From positions 16,866,948-16,930,947 of the forward strand of contig NC_133532.1 in NCBI RefSeq assembly GCF_048544455.1: a stretch of 64,000 nucleotides of DNA. Reading direction: 5' to 3'. The stretch comes from Silene latifolia (taxonomy: Eukaryota > Streptophyta > Magnoliopsida > Caryophyllales > Caryophyllaceae). Both the position numbers and the translations under genes were made by a program. A model generated the notes under the pieces. It saw only the letters and a program-made list of their open reading frames with translations. It was not told the DNA's origin and ran no database searches. This document shows positions 47,831-59,489 of this stretch, piece by piece; within the stretch, counting starts at the first letter, position 1, and the number at the start of each line of letters is the position of its first letter.

Positions 47831-50800
47831 TCACTCGAAAAGATATGGATGCTTCTCTCGCATAGACGCTTCGGTTTCCCAAGTCTCTTGCTCAAACTTC
47901 TGACTCCTCCACAAAACCCGAACCAAAGGTACAACCTTATTCCTTAACCTCTTCTCCTGACGTTCCAAAATGCGAACAGGACGTTCCTCATAAGTCAGGT
48001 TAGGCTCAACCTCGATAACATCAGCCTGAAGAACATGAGAAGGATCACTGTGATAACGACGCAACTGCGACACATGGAACACGTCGTGAACCTTTGACAG
48101 ATTCGAAGGTAAAGCCAACCTATAGGCTACCTCGCCCACTCTCCCGAGCACCTCATACGGTCCAATATACTTAGGACTAAGCTTGCCCTTAAGCCCAAAC
48201 CTCTTAACACCTTTCATCGGCGAAACCTTAAGAAAAACCTTATCGCCAACCTCAAACTCAATCGGCCTACGCCGCAAGTCTGCATACGTCTTCTGTCGAT
48301 CCTGGGCTGCCTTAAGCTTCTCGCGGATCAACCTCACTTGCTCAATCGATTCTTGAACCAACTCTGGGCCAAGAATGACAGCCTCACTAGAATCATCCCA
48401 ACACAAAGGACTACGACACTTCCTTCCATAAAGTGCCTCAAACGGAGCCATCTGAATACTAGCTTGGTAACTGTTGTTGTAGGAGAACTCCACTAGCGGT
48501 AAACTCTTCTCCCAACTAACTTGAAACTCCAAAGCACAAACTCGCAACATATCCTCAAGCGTCTGAATCGTACGCTCAGTCTGACCATCCGTTGCGGCAT
48601 GAAAAGCCGTACTCATCTTAAGCTCACTACTCAAAGCCAACTGCAGCTTCTTCCAAAACTGAGAACAAAACCTCGGATCGCGGTCGGAGATGATATCCTT
48701 AGGAACCCCATGAAGACGAATGATCTCACGCTGATAAGCATTCGCTAGTTCCTCGAGACTCCAAGTCTCCTTCATCGGAATAAAATGCGCGACCTTAGTC
48801 AAACGATCAACCACGACCCAAATCGCATTCATTCCTCTCGGCGACCTCGGCAAACCCATGACGAAGTCCATCGAAATCGAATCCCATTTCCAGGTGGGAA
48901 TCTCCAACGGTTGCAGTAGACCACCAGGTCTCTGATGTTCGAACTTGACCTTCTGACAAACCAAGCAACGGCTCACAAACGCGGCGATCTTTTTCTTCAT
49001 ACCCGGCCACCAAAACTTTAGCTTCAGATCCTTGTACATCTTATCACCACCAGGATGAACCGAATAGGGAGTACTATGAGCCTCTTTGAGAATCTTACAT
49101 TTTAAGACCTCACAGCTAGGCACACACCAAGACCATGGAATCGTAGACCATCATCAGGTCCAACGTTGAAGTCTTTGGCGCGCCCTTCGCTTATAGCGAC
49201 TCGAACTCCTTCTAAGTATTCATCCTCTCTTTGCTTAACTCGGATCTAATGGAGGATCTCGGGTTCAGCAACCATCGCACTCAAATCTAAAGTACCAGGA
49301 AGAACTACCTCAAGGCTCTTCTTCTGGAACTCTCGACTCAAGTCATCAGGTAACACCAAACGGATCTCATAGCATGACACACCATGCGACTCAAAGCATC
49401 GGCAACCACGTTTGCTTTACCCTCATGATACTACAGCTCAATCTTGTAGTCGTTAAGCAACTTCAACCAACGTCTCTGCCTCATGTTAAGATCTTTCTGA
49501 GTGAAGATATACTTCAAGCTCTTATGATCCGTATAAAAGTTGCAAGAGACTCCATACAAGTAGTGTCGCCACAGCTTAAGTGCAAACACCACTGCTGCTA
49601 ACTCAAGATCGTGAGTCGGGTAGTTCGTCTCGTGAACTTTCAACTGTCGGGAAGCATAAACCACAACTTTACCCTTCTACATCAAGACACAACCCAACCC
49701 AAACTTAGACGCGTCGCAGAAGACATCGAACTCAACGCCCTCTTCTGGTAGAGTCAACACAGGAGCGGTAGTTAACCTCTTTTTCAACTCCTGGAAAGCA
49801 GCTTCACAAGCCTCGGTCCAAATGAACTTGGATTCCTTCTTCATTAACTGAGTCATCGGTCTTGTGATCTTAGAGAAATCATGTACAAACCGACGATAGT
49901 ACCCAGCTAGACCAAGGAAACTCCGAACCTCGTTCACATTCTTTGGGCTTTCCCAATCAACCACAGCTCGGATCTTCGACGGATCAACCATAACTCCATC
50001 GCCAGATATCACATGACCCAAGAAGGTAACTTCTTTTAACCAAAACTCGCACTTTGAGAACTTAGCATACCACTTATGCTTACGCAGAGTCTCCAAGATA
50101 ACACGAAGGTGACTTTCGTGTTCAGCCTCATCTCTCGAGTAAATCAGTATATCGTCTATGAACACCACGACACACTTATCCAAATACTCGCTGAAAGTGC
50201 GGTTCATCTGGTTCATGAAAACGGCAGGTGCATTCATCAACCCAAATGGCATCACCACGAACTCATAGTGGCCATACCTTGAACGAAAAGCAGTCTTAGG
50301 AATATCTTCATTCCTAACTGGAATCTGATGGTAACCTGACCTCAGATCGATTTTCGAGAACACACTTGCACCACGGAGCTGATCAAACAAATCCTCAATC
50401 CTCGGCAAAGGATACTTATTCTTGATAGTAACCTTGTTTAGCTCACGATAGTCAATTCACAACCGCATACTACCGTCCTTCTTCTTGACGAACAAAACAG
50501 GAGCACCCCCCGGCGAAGCACTCGGTCGGATAAAACCCTTATCGATCATCTCCTCAAGTTTCTTCTTGAGTTCCTGTAACTCAGCTGGTGCCATACGATA
50601 AAGAGCTTTCGAAATGGGACCAGTTCCAGGTAGCAACTCAATCGAGAACTCTACATCTTGTTCAGGAGGAATATCAGGTAGATCCTCAGGAAAGACATCG
50701 GAAAACTCCCTAACCACAGGGATATCTTCTAACTTAGGCTCAACTGAAAGACCATGAACACTACACATATAGATCTGATGACCCTTTCTACCCATGTTAA

Positions 50801-51269
50801 CCATCTTCATAGCAGAAACCCACTTGACCGTAGGTGTAACCCTAACACCCTGATAAGAAACCCTCGAACCTGTGGGACTCTTAAGCACAATCTTCTGATC
50901 ACGACACAGGAACCTAGCGTCATAGCGAGATAACCAATCCATACCCAAAATCACATCAAACTCTCCGAGTTTGAATTGTACAAGATCGGCAGGAAGGATC
51001 GCCACTGCGATACTGACAGGTACGTCCTTGAAAAGAACGGAGCAAGACACAATCTCACCCGTAGGAAGGGATATAGAGGTATGAACGGATGAAGAAGAAG
51101 AGAGTCCAGCACGGACGGAAAAGGATTAGGATACGAAAGACATCGATGCACCCGTATCCAAAAGAACAAAAGCAGATAAAGAATGAACGAGAAAGGTACC
51201 CGTAACCACATCTGGATTAGCATCTGCTTCAGCACGACTCATAACGAACACTCGTCCAATCTTCGGAGC
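47831..51269 (-). pseudogene. Pol of element E: protease, RT, RNase H, integrase, chromodomain-like tail; several stops
   Basis: Protease LLDTGASMSFV lies near 51140 and is followed at once by a stop. RT has [33 protein letters not shown] and a FIDD box near 50150. RNase H has [11 protein letters not shown] and [11 protein letters not shown]. The integrase part (49123-47831) is an uninterrupted 430 codons with SVHPGG, CLVCQ, SMDF, SDRDPRF and a C-terminal VLWRSQKFEQETWE, MREKHPYLFE chromodomain-like tail. In-frame stops lie at 51126, 50457, 49677 and 49431; at least two read TAG where Gln (CAG) is expected. The connection region 49430-49130 is further broken by frame changes. Inactive as it stands. 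Confidence 0.9.
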
Positions 51270-52206
51270 ATCAACCTTCGGCGCTTCCGTCTTTGGTTTC
51301 TGGGGACAATCGATCGACTTGTGTCCCGGAGCCTTGCAAGTATAACATGTGAGCGGAGCACCAGTAACGCAAGTCGTACCCGGGTGGTACGCCTTTCCAC
51401 ACTTGTAGCAAGACAAATCCCTCTTAGCTTGACCTTGGTCACGTGGAGCATACGGACGAGCCTCATACTTCTGTTTCTTCTGGGAAGAACTGGGAGCAAT
51501 ATAAGGCCTCTTCATGAACTTATTCTTCGCACTCTCCTCAGCCTCGGTAGCAAGGACAGAATCATAGATGCTAAGAGCACGATCATAAGCCTGTTGGAAA
51601 GAAGTTGAAGGAATGCCAGACATAGCAGTCCGGACCTTAGGAGCTAGATTCTTCTCATAGCGACGAGTCCTCGAAACCTCGTCCATAGCTACGTATAACG
51701 AAACGTGATGACTTCACGAACTTGTTGGTGTACTCCTCAACGGTCATGGAACCTTGCTGTAGACGAAGGAACTCCTGCTCCTTCTGCCAGCGCATCTCTT
51801 CAGGATAAAACCTTTTCTTCAGAGCTTCAGAGAAGACAGCCCAACCATATCCTGGTTGAACTTCCAGACCAGCTCTAGCAAGAGCCCACCAGTTGTCGGC
51901 CTCGTCCTTCAGATAATAGGTGGCGATATCCAACATCTGATCCTCAGGACATCCAGTAGCGAGGAACAACTTCTCGATCTCTCGAATCCATACCTCCAAG
52001 GCAGTAGGATCATTCGCACCATCATAAGTAGGAGGACGGTGACGAGCAAAGCGATCAAAGACGGTCGGTTGCGGATGGTTGTTGTTGTTATTATTGTTAT
52101 TATTGTTGTTGAGGTGGTTGGTGAAACCTTCGGCCATAGATGCCAAAGCGGCCTCAAGTCTCCTGATGCGATCTGCATCAGACTCACCATTTCCGTTACG
52201 CACCAT
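51270..52206 (-). pseudogene. Gag of element E (one frameshift)
   Basis: The ATG at 52206 (MVRNGNGESDADRIRRLEAA) is preferred to an upstream in-frame ATG at 52284 because it matches usual Gag starts. An Asn run (52079-52112) follows, then FARHRPPTYDG, YYLKDEADNWWALAR, MRWQKEQEFLRLQQG and MTVEEYTNKFV. A frameshift near 51690 separates this from the second part, which has two canonical zinc knuckles, CYKCGKAYHPGTTC and CYTCKAPGHKSIDC. Both keep every Cys and His. The Gag/Pol boundary is approximate because both share one frame. Confidence 0.87.
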
Positions 52207-52387
52207 CTGCAAGAACGTAATCTCGTTATAAGTGGTAGAACCTAGGTACCACTCCAAACAACTACTCATACACTTTACAAACATAATAAAACCAACGAAT
52301 CCTATTGGTTTCTACCCCATTTACTCTCACTCATTAACTAAGTCATTTATTTTAGTCATCAACTAAGCGAGAGTTGGGAGCGTGTTC

Positions 52388-52399
52388 GCTCTGATACCA
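52388..52399 (-). other. Primer-binding site of element E
   Basis: The minus strand reads TGGTATCAGAGC, two bases after the LTR end, matching initiator methionine tRNA. Confidence 0.9.
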
Positions 52400-52401
52400 A
52401 C

Positions 52402-54731
52402 TGTAACAACCCGGATTATAAAACAAAGGAGAAACGTAAAATAAAATAAATATCAGAGTACGATACTGATAAAAGGGTCAAGGTGGCGGAAACACCTGAC
52501 CATTCCGGTTCGCTACTAAATCCAAAACAACTAATACATTAATCGAAGGTTCTTAAAACATAAAAACAAACTCCTAATTTATTATTAAGCTCGCTTCGCA
52601 CATTCTCCAAGCAAGCATCATCCAAACAGCAAACATCCGAACAACCTGAGAAGGGGGTCGACAATTCAGTCGGGAGTAACTAGATGCTCTCCCAGTCATG
52701 TTTACAATAATTGAATATAACCAACAATCATTAACAACTGAAATGCAAAACTAGTAAACATGTGAGACCATCTATACTCATGAAAATCCGACATATCATG
52801 CCATTAAACGATAACATACTAGGACAATCTTATGATATGATAACAACTCCAAAGGAAACATGTGACGACACGTGCCAACGTAAACCATATCATGACCATG
52901 TATGAACTATAGAATAAACATAACCACGAAACATGTGACCAAACCAGACCACCAAGCACAATGTATAGAATGAACGCCGTTAGAGCGATTAACGAACTGC
53001 CTCTAACTAATGGAGCGATTAACGAACTGCCTCCATTCAATGGTATGGGCCGATTAACGAACTGCACCCACAGTGGACCGATTAACGAACTGCATCCACA
53101 CTATGTATAGCGTATAACCACTGCCTATATGCCTAAAACCTGGCCAGACCTCTCGATAAAACACATAGCGATTAACGAACTGCCTCTGCTACACCGAACG
53201 ACACTCGGGGAACAGAGCGTATAACGAACTGCCTCTGCTACCCCCCCGACCATAGACCATAACAAATCCCCGAAGGGTAGCCTTGGTTCATTCCGATAGT
53301 ATATAACTGATACTATCGTCATCTATACACCAGCCAACCAACAAATGCACAGTATAACTGACTGTACTAACATGCGTGAACAACATCACGACTCAACTCA
53401 TAAGATAGTATAACTGACCATCGTACTTATCATGTGAACAAGAGTAACCCAAAGATATATGCAAACACAAGGACATAACACGTTGAACACAATATAACAT
53501 ATGAAACAAGTATAAACAACCAATGTTATAGTAACTTTAGCTATAACTTTAATATTAACCATTCGATGTTATAGTAACCCTAACCATAACATAAACTCTG
53601 GATGCGAGGTTATAGTAACCTCGACTATAACTTCAACATATACGACTTGAAGTTACACTTACCTCAACTATAACCTTGACACGAAACACAAAGTTATACT
53701 AGTTTCAACCATAACCTTGAGCCATAAATCTCAGGGTACGTTAGTTCCAGCTATAACCTTATCTCGTACTTCAATGTTATAGTAGTTTCATCCATAACTA
53801 GAGTAACTACCCAAAGTTGTACTAACTTCAGCTATAATACTTGAATCATCATCAAGGTTATACTAGCCTTAGCTATAACTTTGAAGAGCACTCTTGGCCG
53901 CCTATCATGCCGCCATTAGGGTTCACTCGTAAACCCTAATTACGCTCATGACACCCATAATAAACACATAAATAACATACGATATATAATTAATACATTA
54001 AAACATATACAAACATGCGAAAACATAATTTAACATGATCATAAACAATCCAACACGTACCAATCACACAAGACAATCATTAAATCATATTAATTACATC
54101 AATTGGCATAAACACAATTAAAAGAAAACACCTAGTTACCTTATTAAGCAAATAAACCCTAGAGATCGTCTTCAACGATGTAAACGTCTTCTCCAGGTGC
54201 AATCTCCACGCCTTTATTGAAACATCCACGTGCCAAAGATAACGAATCTAATAAATATACTAGCTATATATATATAAACTATAAAAACTATAAAACTATG
54301 CGAAAACATAAAACTTACGAAGAGGATAGATAAATCCAAGAAGTAGGATCGATCTAAGCACGAAAGATGATGAAAGAGGGAGGAAGAAAGGAAGAACGGC
54401 ACGAAACCCTAGGAAGGGGCGCGTGGCACAAGGGAGGAAGGAGGAGGAGAGAAATTAGGTTTAGGGTTTTGAGAATTATGAGAAAAGAAAAGCAAGGGTT
54501 TGGTTTCCCTTCATATATATAGAGAAGCTCATGGGTTTATTTCAAGCTTAGGCCCAAAATTCACCCATAAACACCACAAATCACGTGAGACCCAAGAGAG
54601 AAACGGGTCTTCACCGTTTTCGAACCCAGCGAGCCCAAAAGACAAGAGACGGATATTTTCCCGGAAAATAAAATATAAAATATGGGAAAATAAAATTATA
54701 AAATTATATTATGGGAATTAGGGGTGTTACA
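52402..54731 (-). repeat. 5' LTR of element E
   Basis: 2,330 bases, otherwise nearly identical to 45366-47777. Confidence 0.93.
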
Positions 54732-55121
54732 GTCAAATACTATAAAAATGGTACGTAGAACTTACTCTTGACGCAAGGATCACAATGGTATAAAGAACAA
54801 AGGAATATGACACCTCTAGCTCCGGGATTTGTCAATGAAGCGGAAGAATAAAGCAACGTAACTTGAAATCTCTCTTTAATCAGTGAATTAGGTTTGTAAA
54901 AGTGTTTAAGGAACATGACAAAAAGTATTATATATTAATCCGCCTTATTAACAAAACCCGTCAAATAACACCTGATAACCGACTTACTCGATCGAGTGCC
55001 AAGGCTACTCGATCGAGTACCCTACAGGCAGACTCCTGTTTCGTATTCCAAACATACTTACTCGACAGAGTAAGCCCCACTCGATAGAGTACCCACAGAC
55101 TCATAAAACCATAGTATTACA
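54732..55121 (-). repeat. 5' LTR of element B, part 3
   Basis: Continues the match to the other LTR after element E, starting with GTCAA. About 42 bases with two palindromes present at 21880-21920 are missing here. It ends TAGTATTACA against the AGATT duplication. Confidence 0.9.
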
Positions 55122-55126
55122 AGATT
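55122..55126. repeat. Right target-site duplication of element B (AGATT)
   Basis: AGATT matches 20607-20611 and is followed by the continuation of element C's LTR. Confidence 0.9.
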
Positions 55127-56119
55127 ATTATTCTCTCTCAATATTGTAGAACCCTAATATTTCCCTTCATTTTCATTCAACAAAAAGTTGTAATCTTTCT
55201 TTAATTATTAGTTTAATTATTCCTTTGTTTATGCAAGTTCTTCATTTCTCAATAGTATACATTTAGTCTTTTGGGTTGTATTTGGAAGACAAGAAGAAAT
55301 TCATCTTCCATTATTATCCAAGCTTGGTACTTTCTTCTTAGTTGGTATAATTCTCATCTTTTATTTACATTTACTTCATTAGTTTACATCTTTTATGTTG
55401 GTTAATTGTTATTCACTCAAAGTTACAATCTTTATCATGTTTACCATACTTGTTTGTATTTTGTTCCATTTTATTGTTGGATTTTCATTGCTAAACATGT
55501 GTGAGTAGTTCTCATCTAGGGCTTAGGGGGATCTCGGGTCTATAATGGGTATGATTTTGGGTTATAATTGTAAGGATTTGGGTGTTTTAATGGTTGTCAC
55601 TTTCTTGCACATGAAGTGTTTGTAGAATTGCTCCTATGAAAGTTTGAGTATTTTCTCACATGTTTGGTTATCTTGGTGTCTATACTAGTGGATGAATAAT
55701 CTTGGTGTGTAGAATATTGGATGATCTTTATGTATATGTGTGACAAGTTTTAGTTAATCATATGAAAGTTGGTTAATGAATTCTAGGTATCCTAAGACAT
55801 TAGGCATAATTTCTTGACTAATTGAATCACCCATTTCCCATATTTACCTTGTTCCATGGCCAATAACCCAAGTGAACCCGAAAGCTCTAGTCTTTCTCAT
55901 ATTGATCAATTACAATCTTATTTAGTTAAATTTTATATTTATTTGCACCTTAGTTTACCATTAATCAACCTCTTACATTTGTTTGACTAAACTAAAGACT
56001 AAAACGGACTAAGTATACACCCCTGCCATCTTTGTGTTCGACACCCTAATTATACTACTTAATTTGGATTCTTTATAAATTATTTTTGATTGGGAAATGA
56101 CGACAAAATCCTTATATCA
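55127..56119 (+). repeat. 5' LTR of element C, second part
   Basis: Continues from 20611 after element B. The first 100 bases match 63907-64000. It ends CTTATATCA, giving TGATA...TATCA inverted termini for the whole LTR of about 2.68 kb. Confidence 0.88.
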
Positions 56120-56122
56120 AAA

Positions 56123-56140
56123 TGGCGCCGTTGCCGGGGA
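56123..56140 (+). other. Primer-binding site of element C
   Basis: TGGCGCCGTTGCCGGGGA, commonly assigned to aspartate tRNA and frequent in Athila/Tat elements. Confidence 0.85.
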
Positions 56141-56300
56141 TGGCGTTAGGTTATGCTTAGTTAGTTGAAGTTTCTAGCTTTAGTCTTTACTTGTTGTTTG
56201 CTTGTTTGTGTAGTTTGTGTGCTTCTTGTAGAGTGTGTGTGATTTTTTGCCTTACCCTAGTGTGTAAAAGCACTAGGAGTCTTACGGTTTGTCAAGTTGT

Positions 56301-57863
56301 ATGCCTAGAAGGAACGGATGCTCTTTTCTTAGTGATCCCGAACCGGAGAGGCTCTTTAGGGCTTTGAGAACAAGGACACTATCAAGGGTTAGAACCTCTT
56401 CTCAAGCAACCTTAAACAAGGCAAATTCATCCACCCAACCTATTATTGAAGACACACCACCACAACAACCAAACGACATCATTGATTCTCCACTAGAAAA
56501 TCCATTTCACAACTTCCAATTTCCAAATAGCCCACCTCAAACACCACCTCCTCATATACCAAATCCACCACCACCAATGGCGTTACGTGACCATAATCGT
56601 CCTAACCACAATGATACTTATGACCCAATTAATTTCGGCACCTTGGCTCCCAACAACTTTGAGATGCACCCCGCCCAAGTGGGGTTGATTGAAAAAGACT
56701 TGTTCGGAGGACAAATTGAAGAAGATGCTCATGCTCATCTAAGAAAGTTCAAGAGAAAAGTCTCTATGATGAAAAAGAATGGGGTATCCGAAGATACACT
56801 AAGGATGATGTTGTTCCCATTCTCCTTGACGGGTAAGGCGGACCGATGGTTGAATGTTCACCCTCCGGACACATTCACAACTTGGGACGCTTTAGCCAAG
56901 GCATTCATGGCCAAGTACTATACATCATCCAAGACCGCCATGCTTCAAAATGAAATCCATACTTTCCAACAAGAGGACGGAGAATCCTTGGGTGAGGCAT
57001 GGGATAGATATCAAGACCTTATCGCTAGTTGCCCTCACCATGGGATTCCGGATTGGTATGTCAACCAAACCTTCTTCCAAACCTTGTTGCCAAGAACAAA
57101 AGAAATGGTGAATGACTCCGCGGGAGGGGGATTCGATCATTTGGGTGATGAGGAGGGCACGACTCTAATCAAGAAAATGGTTGACTCCGAGGCAAATTAT
57201 GGCACAAGAGTGAATATCTTGAGAAGAAGTAAGCACCCTCCCGAATTTTTAGTGAATGTGGAGACTAATGCTAAGCTTGATATGCTCACCAAAAAGCTTG
57301 AAGAGTTGAGTAAGAAGAAGCAAGTAAACCAAGTGAATCAAACTACCACTTCTCATGGACCATCCATGGAGGAAGTGATGAAAAGATCAACATGTGAGTC
57401 ATGTGGAGGGATGGGTCACACTTATGAAGTATGTGCAAATAACCATTACAACAACTTTGATGGGAACAACGTGCAAGAGGTGAATGCTTTCCAAGCATTT
57501 AACAATTTCTCCAACCGTCCACCTAGGCCCTCATTCAACAACAACCAAGGATCCAACCAAAACTTTGCCAACCAATCTCAAGCATACCAAGATTATGGGT
57601 GTAACCAAGGGAACCAAGGTAATCAAAAATTTTATCAAGGAAACCAAGGTAATCAAGCCAACCAAGGGTTTGGTCAAGGGTTCAACCAAGGATACAACAA
57701 TAACCAAAGGTACAACCAAGGGCAAAATCAAGGGTTCAATCAAGGGTACCAAGGGAACAACCAAAATTCCAACTTTAGAGACCAAGGATATGGCTTGCCT
57801 CTTCCAATTTCCAACCAACCTTTCAACCAAGAGCCACCACCCCAAGCTAGTAATACCATGTGA
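56301..57863 (+). CDS. Gag of element C
   Basis: ATG at 56301 starts MPRRNGCSFLSDPE; a TTG upstream would only extend the frame by four codons. About 520 codons run to a TGA at 57861. A Pro-rich stretch is followed by the capsid-type core: NFEMHPAQVGLI, LRKFKRKVSM, LFPFSLTGKADRWLN, WDALAKAFMAKYY, GESLGEAWDRYQDLI. At codon 365 is a perfect zinc knuckle, CESCGGMGHTYEVC. The last 90 codons are rich in Asn, Gln, Gly and Tyr. This is the only long undamaged Gag frame in the window, so the element may still make particle protein. Family: Athila/Tat-like retrotransposon Gag, recognised from the core motifs. Confidence 0.88.
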   Translation: MPRRNGCSFLSDPEPERLFRALRTRTLSRVRTSSQATLNKANSSTQPIIEDTPPQQPNDIIDSPLENPFHNFQFPNSPPQTPPPHIPNPPPPMALRDHNRPNHNDTYDPINFGTLAPNNFEMHPAQVGLIEKDLFGGQIEEDAHAHLRKFKRKVSMMKKNGVSEDTLRMMLFPFSLTGKADRWLNVHPPDTFTTWDALAKAFMAKYYTSSKTAMLQNEIHTFQQEDGESLGEAWDRYQDLIASCPHHGIPDWYVNQTFFQTLLPRTKEMVNDSAGGGFDHLGDEEGTTLIKKMVDSEANYGTRVNILRRSKHPPEFLVNVETNAKLDMLTKKLEELSKKKQVNQVNQTTTSHGPSMEEVMKRSTCESCGGMGHTYEVCANNHYNNFDGNNVQEVNAFQAFNNFSNRPPRPSFNNNQGSNQNFANQSQAYQDYGCNQGNQGNQKFYQGNQGNQANQGFGQGFNQGYNNNQRYNQGQNQGFNQGYQGNNQNSNFRDQGYGLPLPISNQPFNQEPPPQASNTM

Positions 57864-59489
57864 GATGATAAATATGACAACTTGGTGAAATTGATAGGGG
57901 ATTTGGCAAGTAATACCCAACAACAAATCAAGAATCTTGAAGCTAAAGTGGCTTCCCAAGCTCTCATGAGTTCTCAAAAACCACCGGGTGTATTTCTAAG
58001 ACAAGGGCAAAATCCAAGGGACCCTATGAAGGCAAAGGAAGTTAATGCTATCATGGTTGGAGTTGAAGAGGAAAGAGAAGAGTCATTTTATTTGCCAAGT
58101 CAAGAGGAGTTATCATACACTACTCCCTTTTCCATGGCTATGGAAACATTCCAAGAAGTTGACCATGAGCCCGAAAAAGAGAGCATGAGAGATTATGTGC
58201 TTGAGCAAATAATGACAATTCATGGTATAATCTTGGATGTTGAAGTCAACCCGGATAAGGGAGAGATGGTTATGACTACACCAACCACTATGAGTGAAGA
58301 ATTTGTGCTTGAAGAAATTGTGGAAGCACCAAATGTGATGGTAGAAGTTGAGAAGAACCCGGAAGAAGAAGAGATGGTGATGATAGAAGAACACTCTTTG
58401 GACAATCAAGGAGGAGCAAATGACACTTCAAGGTATGACGAATTTATGGATTTGTTAATGAAAATGGAGATCTCCAATCCACCTTTGGTGGAGATGCCTC
58501 ATTACTCCGAATTCCTTGAAGAAGTCATTTATAGAAGAGTGGACATTAGTGGCCATGAGCTTGATGCCTCAAGTGAAGAGTGCAATGTGGTCAACTCTAA
58601 AGAAATCCCTGTTAAACTTGATGACCCCGGGAGTTTCTCAATTCCTTGTACCGTTGGTGATCAAAAGGTGGATAGTGCTTTGTGTGACTTAGGGGCAAGC
58701 GTGAGTGTCATACCACTTGCCCTTGTGAAGAGGTTGAATGTTTCAAGCTTAGCCCGCACTTCCATTACAATCAAGCTTGCCGACGGGACAATTAAATCTC
58801 TAAATGGGATTCTCAAGGATATCATGGTTCAAATTGGTAAGCTTTCAATTCCTACCGATTTTGTTGTGTTGGACATCCCTATCGGAAGACGCTCTCATGT
58901 CATTATTGGTAGGCCATTCTTGGCCACGGGAGGGGCTACCATAGATGTCAAAGAAGGACTATTGTCATTCAAATTTGGAGAGGAAAAAGTTGAATTCAAG
59001 CTACCACATGCTTCAAAGGAAACCGTGGTTCAAAACATGTTTGCCATGGAAACTTTAGAACTCCATGAGAATGAAGATGAGAACATGGAACTCTTGATTG
59101 CTTGTGAGCCAAAAGTTGATGATGAGCCACCGACTAAGTTCCTTGAAGAAGAAGTGGATGCTAAAGATAAGTGTGGGGAAATGGGCAAGACTTGGGAAAC
59201 CAAGTTCAATTCTAGCACCAATGCCCCTCCAAAATCAAAACCGAGAATTGAAAAGAAGAAGCCAAAAAGATGGAAGAAGAGATCTAAAGGAAAGAGGGCA
59301 TGTGACCCTAGTGTTGACAAAGAGACTAAGGAAAAGCTTGAAGAAGAAATGAACCGAAAATGGCAAGAAGTTCAAGATGCCATGAGTAAGTTGCATGATT
59401 TGATGATGAAGACCAAGGGTTCGTGTGTTGTTGATTCTTGTGTTGAAGGTGGAAGGTTGGTGGGATCTCGGGATATTGATCCCGGTTGA
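57864..59489 (+). CDS. Protease-bearing second frame of element C, in frame with gag after one TGA
   Basis: The frame continues gag directly after TGA, with DDKYDNLVKLIGDLA, then an acidic Glu-rich region. A retropepsin-like domain follows: FSIPCTVGDQ, the active-site ALCDLGASVSVIPLALVKRL (58680-58740), then HVIIGRPFLATGGATIDV. The catalytic triplet is DLG rather than DTG or DSG, as known in Athila-type proteases. The C-terminus is Lys-rich (KSKPRIEKKKPKRWKK) and ends RDIDPG at 59489. No RT motif follows. The single TGA could be a recent mutation or a readthrough point; no separate well-placed ATG is obvious except at 57882, seven codons in. Confidence 0.8.
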   Translation, partial: DDKYDNLVKLIGDLASNTQQQIKNLEAKVASQALMSSQKPPGVFLRQGQNPRDPMKAKEVNAIMVGVEEEREESFYLPSQEELSYTTPFSMAMETFQEVDHEPEKESMRDYVLEQIMTIHGIILDVEVNPDKGEMVMTTPTTMSEEFVLEEIVEAPNVMVEVEKNPEEEEMVMIEEHSLDNQGGANDTSRYDEFMDLLMKMEISNPPLVEMPHYSEFLEEVIYRRVDISGHELDASSEECNVVNSKEIPVKLDDPGSFSIPCTVGDQKVDSALCDLGASVSVIPLALVKRLNVSSLARTSITIKLADGTIKSLNGILKDIMVQIGKLSIPTDFVVLDIPIGRRSHVIIGRPFLATGGATIDVKEGLLSFKFGEEKVEFKLPHASKETVVQNMFAMETLELHENEDENMELLIACEPKVDDEPPTKFLEEEVDAKDKCGEMGKTWETKFNSSTNAPPKSKPRIEKKKPKRWKKRSKGKRACDPSVDKETKEKLEEEMNRKWQEVQDAMSKLHDLMMKTKGSCVVDSCVEGGRLVGSRDIDPG

